A stretch of 64,000 bases of DNA. Origin: Cycas panzhihuaensis. Taxonomy: Eukaryota; Cycadophyta. Below are positions 21,509 to 34,003 of this stretch, piece after piece (the stretch's first letter is position 1; every line of letters starts with the position of its first letter). The stretch covers positions 7,998,001-8,062,000 of the forward strand of contig CM041465.1 in assembly GCA_023213395.1 (NCBI GenBank), read 5' to 3'. The notes beneath the pieces were generated by a model that saw only the letters and a list, made by a program, of their open reading frames with translations, was not told where the DNA came from and made no database searches. The position numbers were made by a program, and so were the translations under genes.

Positions 21509-22409
21509 GGTCAATCCATACCTTGTAGGAGAGTCAAAGGTACTAAATAATCATTTTTTTTCTATCAGTTTTTTTCTCATCAGTACATATTCTCATTTAA
21601 TTTCTACTTAGTTACTTTGCTTTTTGTGGGTAGATAATATTGTAATTGGGCAGCTACCTTAACACTACAACTAGGGAATTTTCTTTTGCATTTAGATAGA
21701 GACCCTATGTCAAGGATCTATAAATATCATAAGGATCTATCGTTTTGGGCTAAGTGCATTGTGGTTTTTTCATCTCTTATGTAAAGGACTAGAGATCACA
21801 CTTCGAAATCAAGCCTTAGATAGAAATTAGCTACGAAATTGTGTCTCCATGTACCTACAGGTATATAGAAGGACCCCTAGATAGGCCTTCCTAGTATAGG
21901 TAACCATAGGAAACCTATTGACCATTTGTAATTTGTAGTGCACTAGTAAGCAATTAGCCCTAGGAAGTTACTCTCCACATACCCTAGAGATGAAGTAATA
22001 TGACTATAGAGTAGAGTGTTTACCTCTATAAGTTGATACTATTTATGACTAGGATCAATATATTAGAGAACCTACAAACCAAACAAGCCCATACCTAGTG
22101 TACCTGGTCAGTCTATTAGTGGTTTGTATGAATCTAATCAGTTGATGAATCAGTCATTATCAATTTGTTAAATCTAGTATATTTAGCAAGTTTGTCATTA
22201 GCTTATACACACATAGTCAGTCAGCCAGCTAGTGACCAAAAACCATAAAAAGTGAAAAAGTAAAAAAGCAAAAAAGAAAAAAAAAAAATCCATATTGCCT
22301 CATTATGAAACATTGTGGATAGCAGTCTATAGACACCCCATTAAATCCTTTTCATTCACATTCACCAACTAGGATTCAACTTAGGTCTTGTGAACAAATA
22401 GCCCCTAAG
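21509..22409 (+). other. Element B untranslated leader with conserved block
   Basis: About 900 bases lack a convincing ORF. Positions 21699-21877 are the counterpart of the conserved leader blocks in A (10761-10950) and G (42169-42360). Shared landmarks are a GAGACCCT(A/G) start, GATCTAT at the TATTT/ATCAT stretch, a CTTGCATGAAGGACTGGAGA-like core and the TACCTACAGGTATA end. An A-rich run lies at 22258-22288, just before gag. Confidence 0.6.
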
Positions 22410-23399
22410 ATGAACCCAAGTTAGACTCAAGATCTCAATGATGTTATCACATGGCTTTAAGGAGATATATTACAAATCCAAAATGACTTCAATGAAAAAT
22501 TTAAAGTAGTAATGTTAGAACTCACATCCATGAAACCTTTTAAGGAAGAAAAGATTAACTTTGATGATACTACTCACATAGGTGGGGGTCACTTCTCTAA
22601 AGAAGATGAAGGTAATGATGGTAGGTGCTTTTGTCTAAACTTCCTTCCCAAGGTAGAAATTAAGAAGTTTAATGGCATAGATGTATGTACCTAGATCACT
22701 GAAATAGAATAATACTTTTCTCTTCATAAAGTTCCAGCAAATAAGAAGATCCCTCTTGCTTCTCTACACATGGAAACTAAACCCTGCCAATGGTACCAAT
22801 GGGTTATTAAAATAATGGGTGGCCTTAATTATTAATAGGAGGGTTTTCTCAAGGATCTTACAGCTCAATATAATAATACCTAAGATCATAACCACTTTAA
22901 CTAGTTAGCTAAAGTTAGATAGGAGGGGATTGTTTTAGCTTATATAGTAGAATACCAATGTCTCTTCACAAGGGTTGATGGTCTTTGTTAGAATAAATTA
23001 CTTGAGTTGTACATTAGTGGGTTATGATATGACATTAGACATGAGTTGTAACTCTTAAAACCTAATAATATCTCTATGGCTATCAATTTTACTCAACATA
23101 TTGAAGCAAAAAATAAGGCATTCCAACCCCACCAATGAACATTCCTAGAAAAGTGACCATAATTTCAGGTTCCTAGTGTGTAATAAATGACTTCCTAAGA
23201 GATGGATGAGAAATGATTGAAATGGTTATGTTTTCACTGTAACCAAAAGTAGAATAAAGAATATAAGTGTCCTAAATAATGTTTATCCATAATTGAGGAT
23301 ATCAAAGATGATGAACCAGTAGAGGAAGCCTCATTAGAGATAGAAAATAATGATTATGACCTACCTGAGGAGGAAAAAGAAGATACTAGTACTATATCT
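22410..23399 (+). pseudogene. Element B gag, decayed
   Basis: The start is taken at ATG 22410 (MNPS, followed by a substitution stop, then TQ/DLNDVITWL-type sequence). The open part at 22512-22694 reads MLELTSMKPFKEEK and THIGGGHFSKED, then the capsid start VEIKKFNGIDV. Further blocks are IPLASLHMETKPCQWYQWV and FKDLTAQY-like sequence to about 22900. The zinc knuckle near 23235-23275 reads LCFHCNQK...KEYKCPK, in which the His ligand reads Tyr. There are at least six stops. Confidence 0.75.
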
Positions 23400-23760
23400 A
23401 TGCATACCCTAGTTGGAATTGTAGCCCCTCAGACACTCAAACTTATTAAATACATTAAGAAAAAGAAGGTGGTTGTTCCCAGAGATTCTAGGAGCATGCA
23501 TAATTTTATTAATAAAAAACTTGCTGAAGAACTCAAATATTTTCTATATCTTGTCAAAAATTTCCATGTTATGGTGGCTAATGGAGGGACACTCGCTTGT
23601 GGGAAAAACTGTCACAACATCAAGTTGCAAATGGGTGACTATCACCTTTCCACTTCTATGTATGCCATTCCCATTAGAGGAGTTGATGTTGTATTAGGGG
23701 TACAATGGCTCAAACCAATAGGGATCATTCAACTAAATATGAAAGAGCTCTTTATCTGAT
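23400..23760 (+). pseudogene. Element B aspartic protease region, open but with a changed active site
   Basis: This 119-codon open stretch includes KKVVVPRDSRSMHNFINKKL, where the retroelement protease active site normally reads Leu-Ile-Asp-Ser-Gly-Ser-Thr-His-Asn-Phe-Ile. Gly is changed to Arg, which should inactivate it. The end GVDVVLGVQWLKPIGII is the conserved C-terminal protease strand of plant chromoviruses. The counterpart in G lies at 40345-40641. Confidence 0.8.
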
Positions 23761-24079
23761 TTACTTCTAAAGGAATTGATTATCAATTGAATGGGATCAT
23801 TCCTCCTCCAACCTAAATCATCAGCTTACACCATATGGAGAGGCTCATTAAAAAGGGTGGTATAGGAATCATTGCCAAATATTATGCTCTGGAAGGTCAA
23901 GAACTTCCAACAGAAGGGGACATTCTCCAAGATGGTGGTATACCAAATGACTTAAAATTAGTACTTCACTGCCATAACCAGGTCTTTTAGGATATTCCTC
24001 AAGGTCTTCACCTAGTATGTGACCAAGATCATAGCATTGACCTAGTAGTTAGAAGCAATCCTCCTTGTATTTGACCATA

Positions 24080-24845
24080 TCAGTATCCCTACTAGCAAAA
24101 AGAATGAAATTGAATGATTAGTTCAAGAACTCCTTAATGTTGGTATTATTAGGGAAAGTAAAATCACTTTTTCTACCTCAGTAATTTTAGTAAGAAAAAA
24201 GGATGGCTTATTTCATATATGTGTAGACTACTATGAGCTCAATAAGATAACCACCAAGGATAAATTTCTTATACCAGTCATTGATGAACTCCATGGAGCA
24301 ACGTTCTTCATATCATTGGACTTACAGTTAAGATACCATCAAATTAGGATCAAGATAGAGGATGTTCACAAAACTACATTTCGTATGCATGAAGGACATT
24401 ATGAATTTTTAGTCATGCCATTTGGCTTAACTAATACCCCATCTACCTTTTAAGAACTCATGAACAAACTCTTTTAGCCTTACTTAAGGAAGTTCATATT
24501 ATACTTTTTTGATAACATTTTGATCTTTAGTCATACATGGGAAGACCATCTTTAGCATGTTAATAAGGTATTATAGGTGCTTACAGACAACTGACTTTAT
24601 ACAAAAAAATCAAAATGATAATTTGGGCAAACAAAAATAGAATATTTGGGCTATATTATCTCTCAAGAAGGAGTCAAGGTGAATCCTAAGAAAATTGTAA
24701 TTATCACAAACTGGCTTAAACCCAAAAACATCAAGGGTCTTCGTGGATTCTTAGGAATCACAGGGTATTATCAAAAGTTTATTCAGGGCTATGCAAGGAT
24801 TGCTTCCCCTTTAATCAACTTATTAAAAAGGGATTCCTTTCATTA
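24080..24845 (+). pseudogene. Element B reverse transcriptase, decayed
   Basis: Fingers: [20 protein letters not shown] at about 24180-24240. First catalytic block: [16 protein letters not shown] at about 24308-24355. [15 protein letters not shown] lies at about 24410-24450. The palm box at about 24505-24530 reads LYFFDNILIF, where the family has FFDD, so the second Asp reads Asn. The connection at 24646-24845 is open: GYIISQEGVKVNPKKI, RGFLGITGYYQKFIQGYARI. A few stops separate the blocks. Confidence 0.85.
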
Positions 24846-25330
24846 GAACGATAAGACCTCTAAAGCATTTGAACACCTAAAGGTGGCTTTAACTACCACA
24901 ACAGTCCTTACAACACCAGACTTTATAAAGACCTTCGCCATTGAATGTGATGCATCAAGGCAAGGCATTGAAGTAGTCTTAATGTAAGAAGGGAAAACTT
25001 TGGCCTCTAAAAGTTGTCAACTTACACCCAAAGAATAGGTCAAATCCACCTATGAGAAGGAGATGTTAGCAATTCTCCATGCGGTTAGGAAATGGTGATA
25101 ATATTTATTGGGAACATATTTCCAAATTAAAATAGACCATGATAGCTTAAAATGTTTCCTATCTCAAAGGATGGCATATGAGGAACATCAAAAATGGATC
25201 ACCAAAATGTAAGATTTTGACTTTGAAATCATACATAAAAAAGGCAAGGATAACATAGTTGTTGATGCTTTACCTCATAAGAAAGAAGACTTTGCACTAT
25301 ATTCTATCATCATAGTTAATCCTTCTTAAA
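24846..25330 (+). pseudogene. Element B RNase H domain, decayed
   Basis: The order is AFEHLKVALTTTTVLTTPDF, FAIECDASRQGIEVVLM (first catalytic Asp retained), STYEKEMLAILHAVRKW (catalytic Glu retained) and IKIDHDSLKCFLSQRM (second Asp retained). It closes with FDFEIIHKKGKDNIVVDALP. Five stops are seen. It degrades the RNA strand during cDNA synthesis. Confidence 0.85.
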
Positions 25331-26760
25331 TAATAGCCTCCAAATAAGAATGGGATTAGGACCCCTTTACAAAGTAGATCATTCAAGACCTTTAAGTTGG
25401 AGTAGGGAATTCAACCCACTATACATGGTCTATAAATATTCTCTAGTATAAAAATTGAATATATATATGCCCTTATTCTAGCCTCAAGGAGCAAATTTTA
25501 CATGATGCATATGCCTTTCCAATAGCAGGTCACTCAGGGTTCCTATGAATATACCACCACTTAAAATAGTCTTTCTTTTGGAAGGGACAAAAAGGAGATG
25601 TAAAGAGATATGTTTCCTCATGTAAAATTTGTCAACAACATAATATAGAAACAATCAAATCTCTAAGATTGCTATAACCCCTTCCCATACTAAATCAATG
25701 ATGGGAAGAAATTCCTATGAACTTCATCATAGGTCTACCCAAGTTAGAAGGAAAAGATGTTATACTGGTGGTTGTTGATAGGATAACCAAATATGCTCAT
25801 TTTTATGGCATTCAAGCCACATATAAGGTGAAATAAATTGTTGAGATCTTTCTAAAGGATATATATACAAATTGCATGGCATGCCCAAATGAATAGTTAG
25901 TGATCGAGACCCCAAGTTTATGAGCAACTTCTAGATAGAACTCTTTGATCTACTTGGTACTAAATTGATAATGAGTTCACCCTACAATCCACAAATAGAT
26001 GGTTAAACTGAGGTAGTTAATAAGTGCCTTAAAGGGATACCTTCATTGTTATGCTTTAGATAAACAAGTCCAGTGGCATCATTGGCTTCCTTTAGTAGAA
26101 TGGTGGTATAATACAACCTATCATACATCAGTAAGAATGACTCTATTCCAAATATTATATGGCTATGAAACACCCACACTTAAGAACTATTCCATAATCA
26201 ATTCTAAGGTTTAAGCAGTCAAGGACCACATCAAATAAACAACACAAATTCTTAAGCTACTCAAGGAAAATTTGAACCTTACACAAAATCAGATGAAACA
26301 ATAGGCAGATAAAGGGTGAAGTGAACAAACATTTTAACCAGGTAACTAGGTATACTTACAGTTACAACTGTATAAGTAAGCATCTCTCAAATGGAATGGG
26401 CAACATAAATTACAACCTCAATTTTATGGGCCTTATAAAATTCTTAAGAAGATTGGTGAAGTTGTATATGCCTTAGACTTACCACCACTATCAAGGATCC
26501 ATAATATCTTTTATATTTTATATCTCAAAAGGGTAATTGGGTAACAAATACAAGTTCAAATAGAATTACCTATCTTAAATGAGATGGGGCAACTTCAACT
26601 CATTTCAGATGTATTATTGACTAAAGAATTTGACACCTATGATCCAGGCAAATCATTGAATATCTCATCAAATGAAAACAACTTCCGTGAGAAGATACAA
26701 CCTAGGAGAATGAGAAATTTATCCTAGAGCACCCTAAGATCACTAAGCTTTAAGGGGAAA
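25331..26760 (+). pseudogene. Element B integrase and chromodomain-like tail, decayed
   Basis: The zinc-binding HHCC part reads HDAYAFPIAGHSGFL...YVSSCKICQQH at about 25500-25640. The core starts MNFIIGLPKLEGKDVILVVV, with RITKYAHFYGIQATYK next (about 25720-25830), then a frameshifted second half with PLVEWWYNTTYHTS-type sequence near 26088-26130. The C-terminal module near 26400-26530 reads GQHKLQPQFYGPYKILKKIG-type sequence and LPPLSRIHNIFYILYLKR. A chromodomain-like segment follows to about 26740. Stops and frameshifts are frequent. Confidence 0.8.
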
Positions 26761-26768
26761 GCTTTTTT

Positions 26769-26781
26769 AAGAGGGGGACTT
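26769..26781 (+). promoter_or_regulatory. Element B polypurine tract
   Basis: AAGAGGGGGACTT lies immediately before the 3' LTR start TGTTAGGG. Confidence 0.85.
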
Positions 26782-27255
<474 letters not shown>

Positions 27256-28480
27256 ATCATACACCTTATATGCTTTGCATCTAAGAACATAGCTAATGAA
27301 AATGTATTTGAGGCTTTTATCATCTAATTTCTTTTTATTTTCCTTAGGAATAAACTTATAAGAAGTACAACTAAATGTCCTAAGATATAAGACTATGGGA
27401 TTTTGGCTTATCCAAGCTTTCTTAGGTGTTATGTCTCTAACTATTATAGTGGTACTTCTATTTGTTAAATAGGAAGAAGTAGATACAACTTCAGCCCAAA
27501 AGATAGTAATAAGGTTAGCAACAGTCAACATTGCTTTAGCTTTATTCACCAAAGTTTGATTCATTGTTTTACCTACACCATTCTATTGAGGTATATAAAG
27601 AGCAAGGAATTGGTATTTGATTCCAAATTTTTGACAAATGTTGGGGAATTAACTAGATGTGTATTCTTCTCTATTATCTGATCTCAACACTTTAATGATA
27701 ATATTAGATTTATTTTCTACTTTAGCATTGAGGCCCTTAAATTTATTCTAAAGAAAGTAGACCCAAACTTTCCTAGAATAGTCATTAATAAAGGTGATAA
27801 AGTACAAACTTCCATTAAGGGATGATATTGATATGGATCCACATATGTCTAAGTGGACTAACACCAATAGTTTAGAGGCATGCCATGCTCTTTTTGAGAT
27901 AATAGTTCTCTATGTCACTGTCTAACTATGCAAGTCTCATAAATGTAATTATTTCTTTTAATCTTAGGTAACCCATATACTATTTGAAGCATATACACAA
28001 GCTTGATGCTCTACATTTTAAGGTGATTTAGGTGTTGGTACCATAGTTAGTCCTTAGTGTATTTTGAAGGGGGTTGCTCTTTATTATAGGAACATTTGCC
28101 TTAGGTTTCTTCAACAAGTAGGTCTTCAATCATAATTACTTTTCCTTTATCAAGGTAAGCAGTATATACTATAGTACATGCATCTTAGTATGGAGCAGCA
28201 GAGAGGGGAACATCATCAATATTATAAAGATGGCCATCCTCATGACCTATAACAATTAACTAACTAGTTACATGATCAGTAATAGTGTAAATAACCCAGC
28301 TAAAGAGAACATCAAGGTTCTACTTATCTATTTAGCTAACTAGGAATAATTTCTATTTCATACTAGGTACTAGCAAAATATTATAAATGTGGTGATGAAC
28401 ATTAGAGTTCTTTAAGGCAATAGGAGCTCTCCTAATCTTGGTCACATCATAAATGAGATTGTCTCTAAAACTGACAATTT
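27256..28480 (-). pseudogene. Element C integrase, main part, decayed
   Basis: The open part at 27256-27564 reads MNQTLVNKAKAML, ITIFWAEVVSTSSYLTNRST, LRTFSCTSYKFIPKENKKKL and [17 protein letters not shown]. This is the copia integrase C-terminal half, ending exactly where B is inserted. Upstream on the minus strand, about 27650-27700 retains a DNREEYTS run (DNGGEY in the family). The zinc-binding and pre-integrase parts extend to about 28470, with stops. It would join element cDNA to chromosomal DNA. Confidence 0.82.
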
Positions 28481-29650
28481 AAGCCCTTGTAGCATGAGTT
28501 TCTTCAAGTAACTCTTCAATACCAATCATATGCTAAGTTGCACTAGAATCTATCAACTAAGAATTGTCATCATGATGAGAGGACAATGCTATAAAAAATA
28601 AGTTTTAAAACTTGGCTTGGAAATTGGCTACATGGCCTCCTTATTGAGAGTTCATGTTATTCCTTTGATTTCTTGGTTGATTCCTCTATTATTATTGCTT
28701 GTTATTTTGTCCTTAATTTTGGTTCCTTTTTTAATTTCTATTCTATTAGAAGTTTTGTCCCCCTTGTTAGCCACTTTGATTTGGCATGAGTTGTAGGTTA
28801 GATTATCTTCTTCTATAGTCTACAATGATGTGTCCAGTCTTTCCACAATATAAGTAGGTGACATTATGTTGTCATTATTGATTTCTAGATGATTATAGCT
28901 ATTGAGATTATTAATTCAAGTTTAAGAAACCAAATTGTTGGGATATGGGTTATTATTATTGTGATTAGTTCCTCCCATAATTCCTAGTTATAAATATAAG
29001 AGCAAAGTCAAATTTTGATGCTACTCCTTGCTGATTTAGTATACTCTCTTTCTTAAACAATAGTCCTTCTAAGGTGTTGAAGTCTATTATGGCAAAGTCA
29101 TTAAATAAGTGAGAGGTAAAGCTATTATATTCTAGAGGAAGGAATATGACTATACTTGATACAAGGTCATGGTTTGAGAGTGGGCACGAAGAGTGTTAAG
29201 TTGGTTCTTAATGGTCTTTATGTCAGATAGGTGGGAGGCAATAAAAAATAAAATGGATGGAAAATAAGTAAGTTTTTAATGTGATAGATCTTGACTTATC
29301 TTTCCTTTCATAAAGAGAGCATATAGTGCTCCATGCTTCATGTGAGGTATTTATAATTCTAATATTTTAGTCAACCTGATCTTCAATTATAAGGTATAAG
29401 AAAGAAAAGACAATATTATCTTTGGCCCTAAAGGAAACTAGGGCAATAGGATTAGGTAGGATTTCTTGATTAGGATTCTTGGGCTCTTTATTGGGTGTAG
29501 CTTTAACAATATACCCATTCATATATGACTAAAAGTCATTCATAATTAATGAGTTTTTAACTTGTTTCTTCTAAGCTAAAAAGTTGTTACTTCCACTTAG
29601 TTTAATGGTGTTAGACACTAACATTTGAGCTACTATATTTTTGTGTTTCT
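28481..29650 (-). pseudogene. Element C gag and protease, decayed
   Basis: On the minus strand the protease region lies at about 28490-28600. A zinc knuckle is seen near 28825-28870 (YLYCGKTGHIIVD; the first ligand reads Tyr instead of Cys). The capsid part spans about 28990-29640, with LPLEYNSFTSHLFNDFAIID and NTLEGLLFKKESIL near 29040-29140. A SLIMNDF-type sequence lies near the N-terminus. No intact start is evident, and the frame is broken several times. Confidence 0.6.
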
Positions 29651-31505
29651 ATGATCTATCTACCTAATGGGCTACTAGCCTAAAATACTAAAATTTTAAA
29701 GGGTCTCCAAGAAGCCCTTGGTTGTTATTCTATCTAGTAGCACCTACCTATATATGGTAGTTCGGGGACTCTATATACTATGGCATGTGAGTAAATTATG
29801 CTTTATATACCTAGGTATATGAACATAAAAGGTTGACTACCTCACTAACACTATTTATTTACCTATATCAAATTTATACTGAGTGACAGATCTAACAAAG
29901 TACTACACACCAAGGCACTCACTCCCTTTAAGTCTAACCTAGTCTCCAGACTCCAAGGAATGTATTTACATCTCAACTCACCACTTAATATACCTTATAG
30001 GTAACATCTTTCTCTATTGTCCATAGATTTTAAGAAAAAGTAAAAGTATGTGTGGAGTGATAACTTTAAGGGTCCTAACCATTCTCTTTATAAGGTCAAA
30101 AAAATCTTAGTAGTTCAATTTGGGATTATCTTAGTTAATCTTTTAAGTTTAAACTCCTTTAATGTGATCTTATTTAAGGTGATGGTTCTTTCTAAAGAAA
30201 GAAATTAAAGGAGACCAAAAGAAATATAAATAAATGATAAGGGATTAGGTTTAGAATGCTCAAAGGAAGGGACCACTCTTATTAGTATAGAGTAGCCTTC
30301 CTCTCATAAGTAAAACACCTAGAACTATAATGCAATGCAAACACAAGCTAAAGATCAAATAGAAAAGCCAATAAAATAATAGTGAGTAATAAATTCCCCT
30401 TATGAAGTATGAAATAAGCTTTCAATTAATGAAAGGGTCTTAAAAAACACACATAAAAAAGGGTCAACTTTAGGAGAGTTAAAGGTCTTAAAAATTTATC
30501 CAAACTAGTCCAAAAATAGCTTTATGTTGTGGAGCTTTAAGTGAAAAATCTAGTGAATCTCATGGTTTAAAAAATAGATGCTCTATTGCAAAGTTATGGT
30601 AAAAAATTATGAATGGTCCCATTTCTAAAATTTCAAAGGAGAATAGATGGCATTAAGCCCCCTTAATAGAATATCCCCTAGTCATTGGTCTTCTATATAT
30701 GATCACTCACTGGAGAGAGGAGGGGGCTATGAATTTCAAAGAAACTTCCAATATAATTAATTTAATAAAATTTTAGTTTTAAAACAATAAATCAAATTTG
30801 AAAGAGGAGCTTTGGGCAACCAATTCATACACGATAAAGGTCCAAAAAATAGGATCAAGATTAATGTAAAATTGGTTGAGAGGCCAATAGGACTAAGCTA
30901 GTGATATTCTAGTGCAATGACAACTAGTTGTATTGATCTATAGGCCAACAATGAAGAAATAATAAATAGCATTATTGTTACTGCAAATAGGTGAGAACAT
31001 GTAAATAGTGGTTAAATAGACCTTGAACTATTAATCAAGGTTAGTTAGATGTGAGCATGGTAGGCATTATGTGAGATGACGTAAGGACCAAAGTGTAGAG
31101 GAGCTCCAACCAAGTGAACAATGGCACAAATATGAAGAGCCCAGTTGAAAAAAAGACACAACTAGAGAAGGCAGGGGATGAATGTTAAGAGGTAAAATAG
31201 TAACCACTAGAGTTAATGATCTTCATTCATGACCCTAATACATTGACCAAATTGAGAAATAAATATATCATGAGGTCAATAGAGATGGTTAGCACACATT
31301 GGTGTCCACTAACTTTAAATTTTATCAATGGAGTTAACGAATAGAGTAAACGAGAAGAAACAGGTTGTCATTCTCACAAACAAGCTAGAATAGGATGCCT
31401 TGTTTTAAACAAGATCAAATGAGGGTTTTATTTTTGTAATAGAACATAATCAAACTTACTTTGACATAAGTAACCTATAGCAACCTAAGTGTAGATAAGA
31501 GAATA
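29651..31505 (-). other. Element C long untranslated leader
   Basis: About 1.85 kb lies between the PBS and the first recognisable gag sequence without a coding frame. A copia element with 377-base LTRs would normally have a leader of a few hundred bases or less. Element H has a similarly long leader (46144-48075). I see no nested LTR pair inside it. Confidence 0.5.
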
Positions 31506-31518
31506 GGCTCTTATACCA
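31506..31518 (-). promoter_or_regulatory. Element C primer-binding site (initiator Met tRNA type)
   Basis: The minus strand reads TGGTATAAGAGCC beside the 5' LTR. It matches TGGTATCAGAGCC with one change. Confidence 0.9.
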
Positions 31519-31520
31519 TA

Positions 31521-31897
31521 TGAAAATACAAATAGGATATAGAATATCTCTTCTTATATAAAAAAGAAATCAAAGATAGTAAATAACTATTTAAACTAAA
31601 ACTGATTGGTGAGAATAGGAAGGGCAAATTGTTTGTAGCCTTCAGTCTTTATTCTATCAAAGTTTCACTTCACTACAAAAATTTAATACGTATGAAGAAG
31701 GGCTTGAGGTATATTTATAGGTCTTAAAATACCTTAAATAATCACATGATTGGTCAATATAATGGTCCAATATAATTGGCCTATTATTCGATAGGGGACA
31801 GACTTGACACAACTTTATAATATGATTTAATTATATAATGATATAAAGATGGTACAAAGGTACATTCACATAGGAAGATGTTATTATAGTTTTGATA
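31521..31897 (-). repeat. Element C 5' LTR
   Basis: This 377-base repeat is paired with 18769-19146. Its outer end has decayed from TTTTAACA to TTTTGATA. Confidence 0.88.
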
Positions 31898-33157
31898 GTA
31901 AAAACATTAAGCATTGACTTGCTTTATTGAACCTCAAATATATGAAGAAGCAAGTCAACATTTTGAATGAAAAATAATAATGGATGTTAAGATAGATACT
32001 ATTACAAAAAATAAGATTTGGCAGTTAGTTGAACTACTAGCAAATAAACCCATTGTCAATTACAAATAGGTTTATAAGGTAAAAGAGAATCCTAATAAAG
32101 AAGTTAAAAAGTATAAGATAAGGTTAGTTACTAAAGGGTACACTTATACTACTAGAATAGATTATGATAAATCATTCTTACCAATAGCCAAACTAAATAT
32201 TGTGAGAACTATTATTGCTTTAGTAGCTCAGTAAAAATGGAAATTTTTTAACTTGGTGTGGAAAGTGCCTTTGTAAATAGAGACTTATAAGAGGAAGTAT
32301 ATATATATATATATTAGCCAAAAGGTTATGTAAAATTAAAAAAATAACACCTTATATGCAGGTTAAAGAAGGCCTTGCATGGGCTAAAAGAAGCTCCAAG
32401 GGCATGGTATACTAAATTGGATAAATATCTTACTCATAATAATTTTCACAAGCATGAATCTAATTCAAGTTTATATGTAAAGATCAACAAAGGTCTAATC
32501 ATTATAATAGTGGTGTATATAGATATAATCTTCACAGGAGATGATATAGATTTCATCACATCTATAAAGGTTTAATTAGAAAAGGTCTTTGAAATGATTG
32601 ATCTAGGACTATTACATTATTATCTTAGAATTGAAGTAAATTAACTAGAAGATTTAATTATTTTATCTTGGTCTAAGTACATCTAGAATCTATTAAGAAA
32701 ATTAATATATAAATTTATAATAGTTGTGTTACATCTGTGGAGATAGGTTATATTCTAAGCCATGATGCAAATGGTCAGCTAGTGAATATAACTATATATA
32801 TGTAATTAGTTAGAAGCCTAATTTATCTTACTACTACTAGACTTGACATTTCTTACTCAGTTGGAGTAATTTCTAGATATATACAAGAGCCTAAGATGTC
32901 ACATTAGAATATAGCAAAAAGAATACTCAGATACTTAAAAGAAATAATGACCTTAAGATTAAACTATATAAAGACCAATACCATATAGTTAATTGATTAC
33001 ACTAATTTAGATTGGGTTGGTGATAAAGTAGATAAGAAATCTACTATAAGATATTATTTTTCCAGAGGCTCTATAGTAATATCTTGGAGTAGTAAAATGT
33101 AGTCTATAATTGCCTTATCCTCTACAAAAGTTAAATACAAGTCAATAGTAAGTACAA
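31898..33157 (+). pseudogene. Element D reverse transcriptase and RNase H, middle piece
   Basis: The frame picks up where 18768 left off. The RT start (TKNKIWQLVEL-type) lies near 32005-32040. The open part at 32375-32575 reads MHGLKEAPRAWYTKLDKYLT, FHKHESNSSLYVK and IIVVYIDIIFTGDD, in which the usual YVDD reads YIDI, so the second Asp is lost. RNase H follows (RSLIYLTTTRLDISYSV, DKKSTIRYYFSRGSIVISW, IIALSSTKVKYKSIVS). The frame stops at TACAA (33153-33157), the target site of element F, and continues at 52014. Confidence 0.85.
33153..33157. other. Target-site duplication of element F, left copy
   Basis: TACAA here is repeated exactly at 52009-52013, flanking the two outer LTR ends of F. It lies in the RNase H codons of element D. 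Confidence 0.9.
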
Positions 33158-33408
33158 TGTTACATACCTACTCCATAACTTGAGAAGAAGATCAGAGATT
33201 TTAAATACACTAGGGCACTTGAGTATTTAATAGTCTAAAAATACCAAAATATTGATTGATGGATAAAAGATAAATGATGGTTTATAATATATTGGAGGCC
33301 ATGTTTATATATGAATAATAGGGCCCTTAACATAAAGGTCATAAGTATTCACAAGGTACCCTTTCATTTAATAAATAATTAGTTAACCCCTTAAGGAGGT
33401 TCGTAACA
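33158..33408 (-). repeat. Element F 3' LTR
   Basis: TGTTACATACCTACTCC...TTCGTAACA is paired with 51758-52008. It contains the pairs AGGGCACTTGAGT and TTAACCCCTTAAGGAGG in both copies. Confidence 0.92.
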
Positions 33409-33422
33409 ATTCCTCCCCCTTA
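33409..33422 (-). promoter_or_regulatory. Element F polypurine tract
   Basis: The minus strand reads TTAAGGGGGAGGAAT directly before the LTR start TGTTACGAACC. Confidence 0.85.
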
Positions 33423-33676
33423 AGATGTTTCACCCATAAAATATATTTGAATGATTGATTGATTACTTTATTCAAGGTGGTTCGTAATAAGATCTTCTTC
33501 TTGAAATATTTTATCTTCAAAACCTGATTGAAATAATGATTAGTTTGATGTCTCCTCTTGCTGATAAAAGAATATCATAATTGTCTGATATATATTATTG
33601 AGTCATATTTGTTAAAACTTCAAATAATAACGAATATACATATAATGACAAGCTTGAATGAATTGATGTAGTTGTA
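33423..33676 (-). other. Element F internal region, 3' piece
   Basis: About 250 bases lie between the polypurine tract of F and the insertion point of H. On the minus strand a short coding-like run (FEDKIFQEEDLITNHLE) is seen near 33460-33530, but no domain is recognised. It continues the captured or spacer sequence left of 48401. Confidence 0.4.
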
Positions 33677-33987
33677 TGAAGTAAGGATAGATCTAGGGAA
33701 TAAATCACTCACATACATATAGTGGCAATGGAGAATGAAAAAGAAATGAAATAAGATATGAGAGGAAGCTTAGAGTTGAGAATGAATAATGACTCCCTAC
33801 TTAAGATTTCACATTTTATTATTCAGTATGAGCATTAAGGTTAGGATTTTCCTACCTAATGATATGAACCTAAAATTACATCTAAATACACATAAAGTAC
33901 ATTTCACTAAGAGACTAATGCTAACAATATATCCTAAGGTCACATAATTAATCTACACAAATTATCATAATATATTAACCTCTTTCA
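33677..33987 (-). repeat. Element H 3' LTR
   Basis: TGAAGTAAGGATAGATC...ACCTCTTTCA is paired with 48090-48400. Confidence 0.93.
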
Positions 33988-34003
33988 ATCCCCCTCTTAA
34001 TGG
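33988..34003 (-). promoter_or_regulatory. Element H polypurine tract
   Basis: The minus strand reads CATTAAGAGGGGGAT immediately before the LTR start TGAAAGAGG. Confidence 0.9.
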
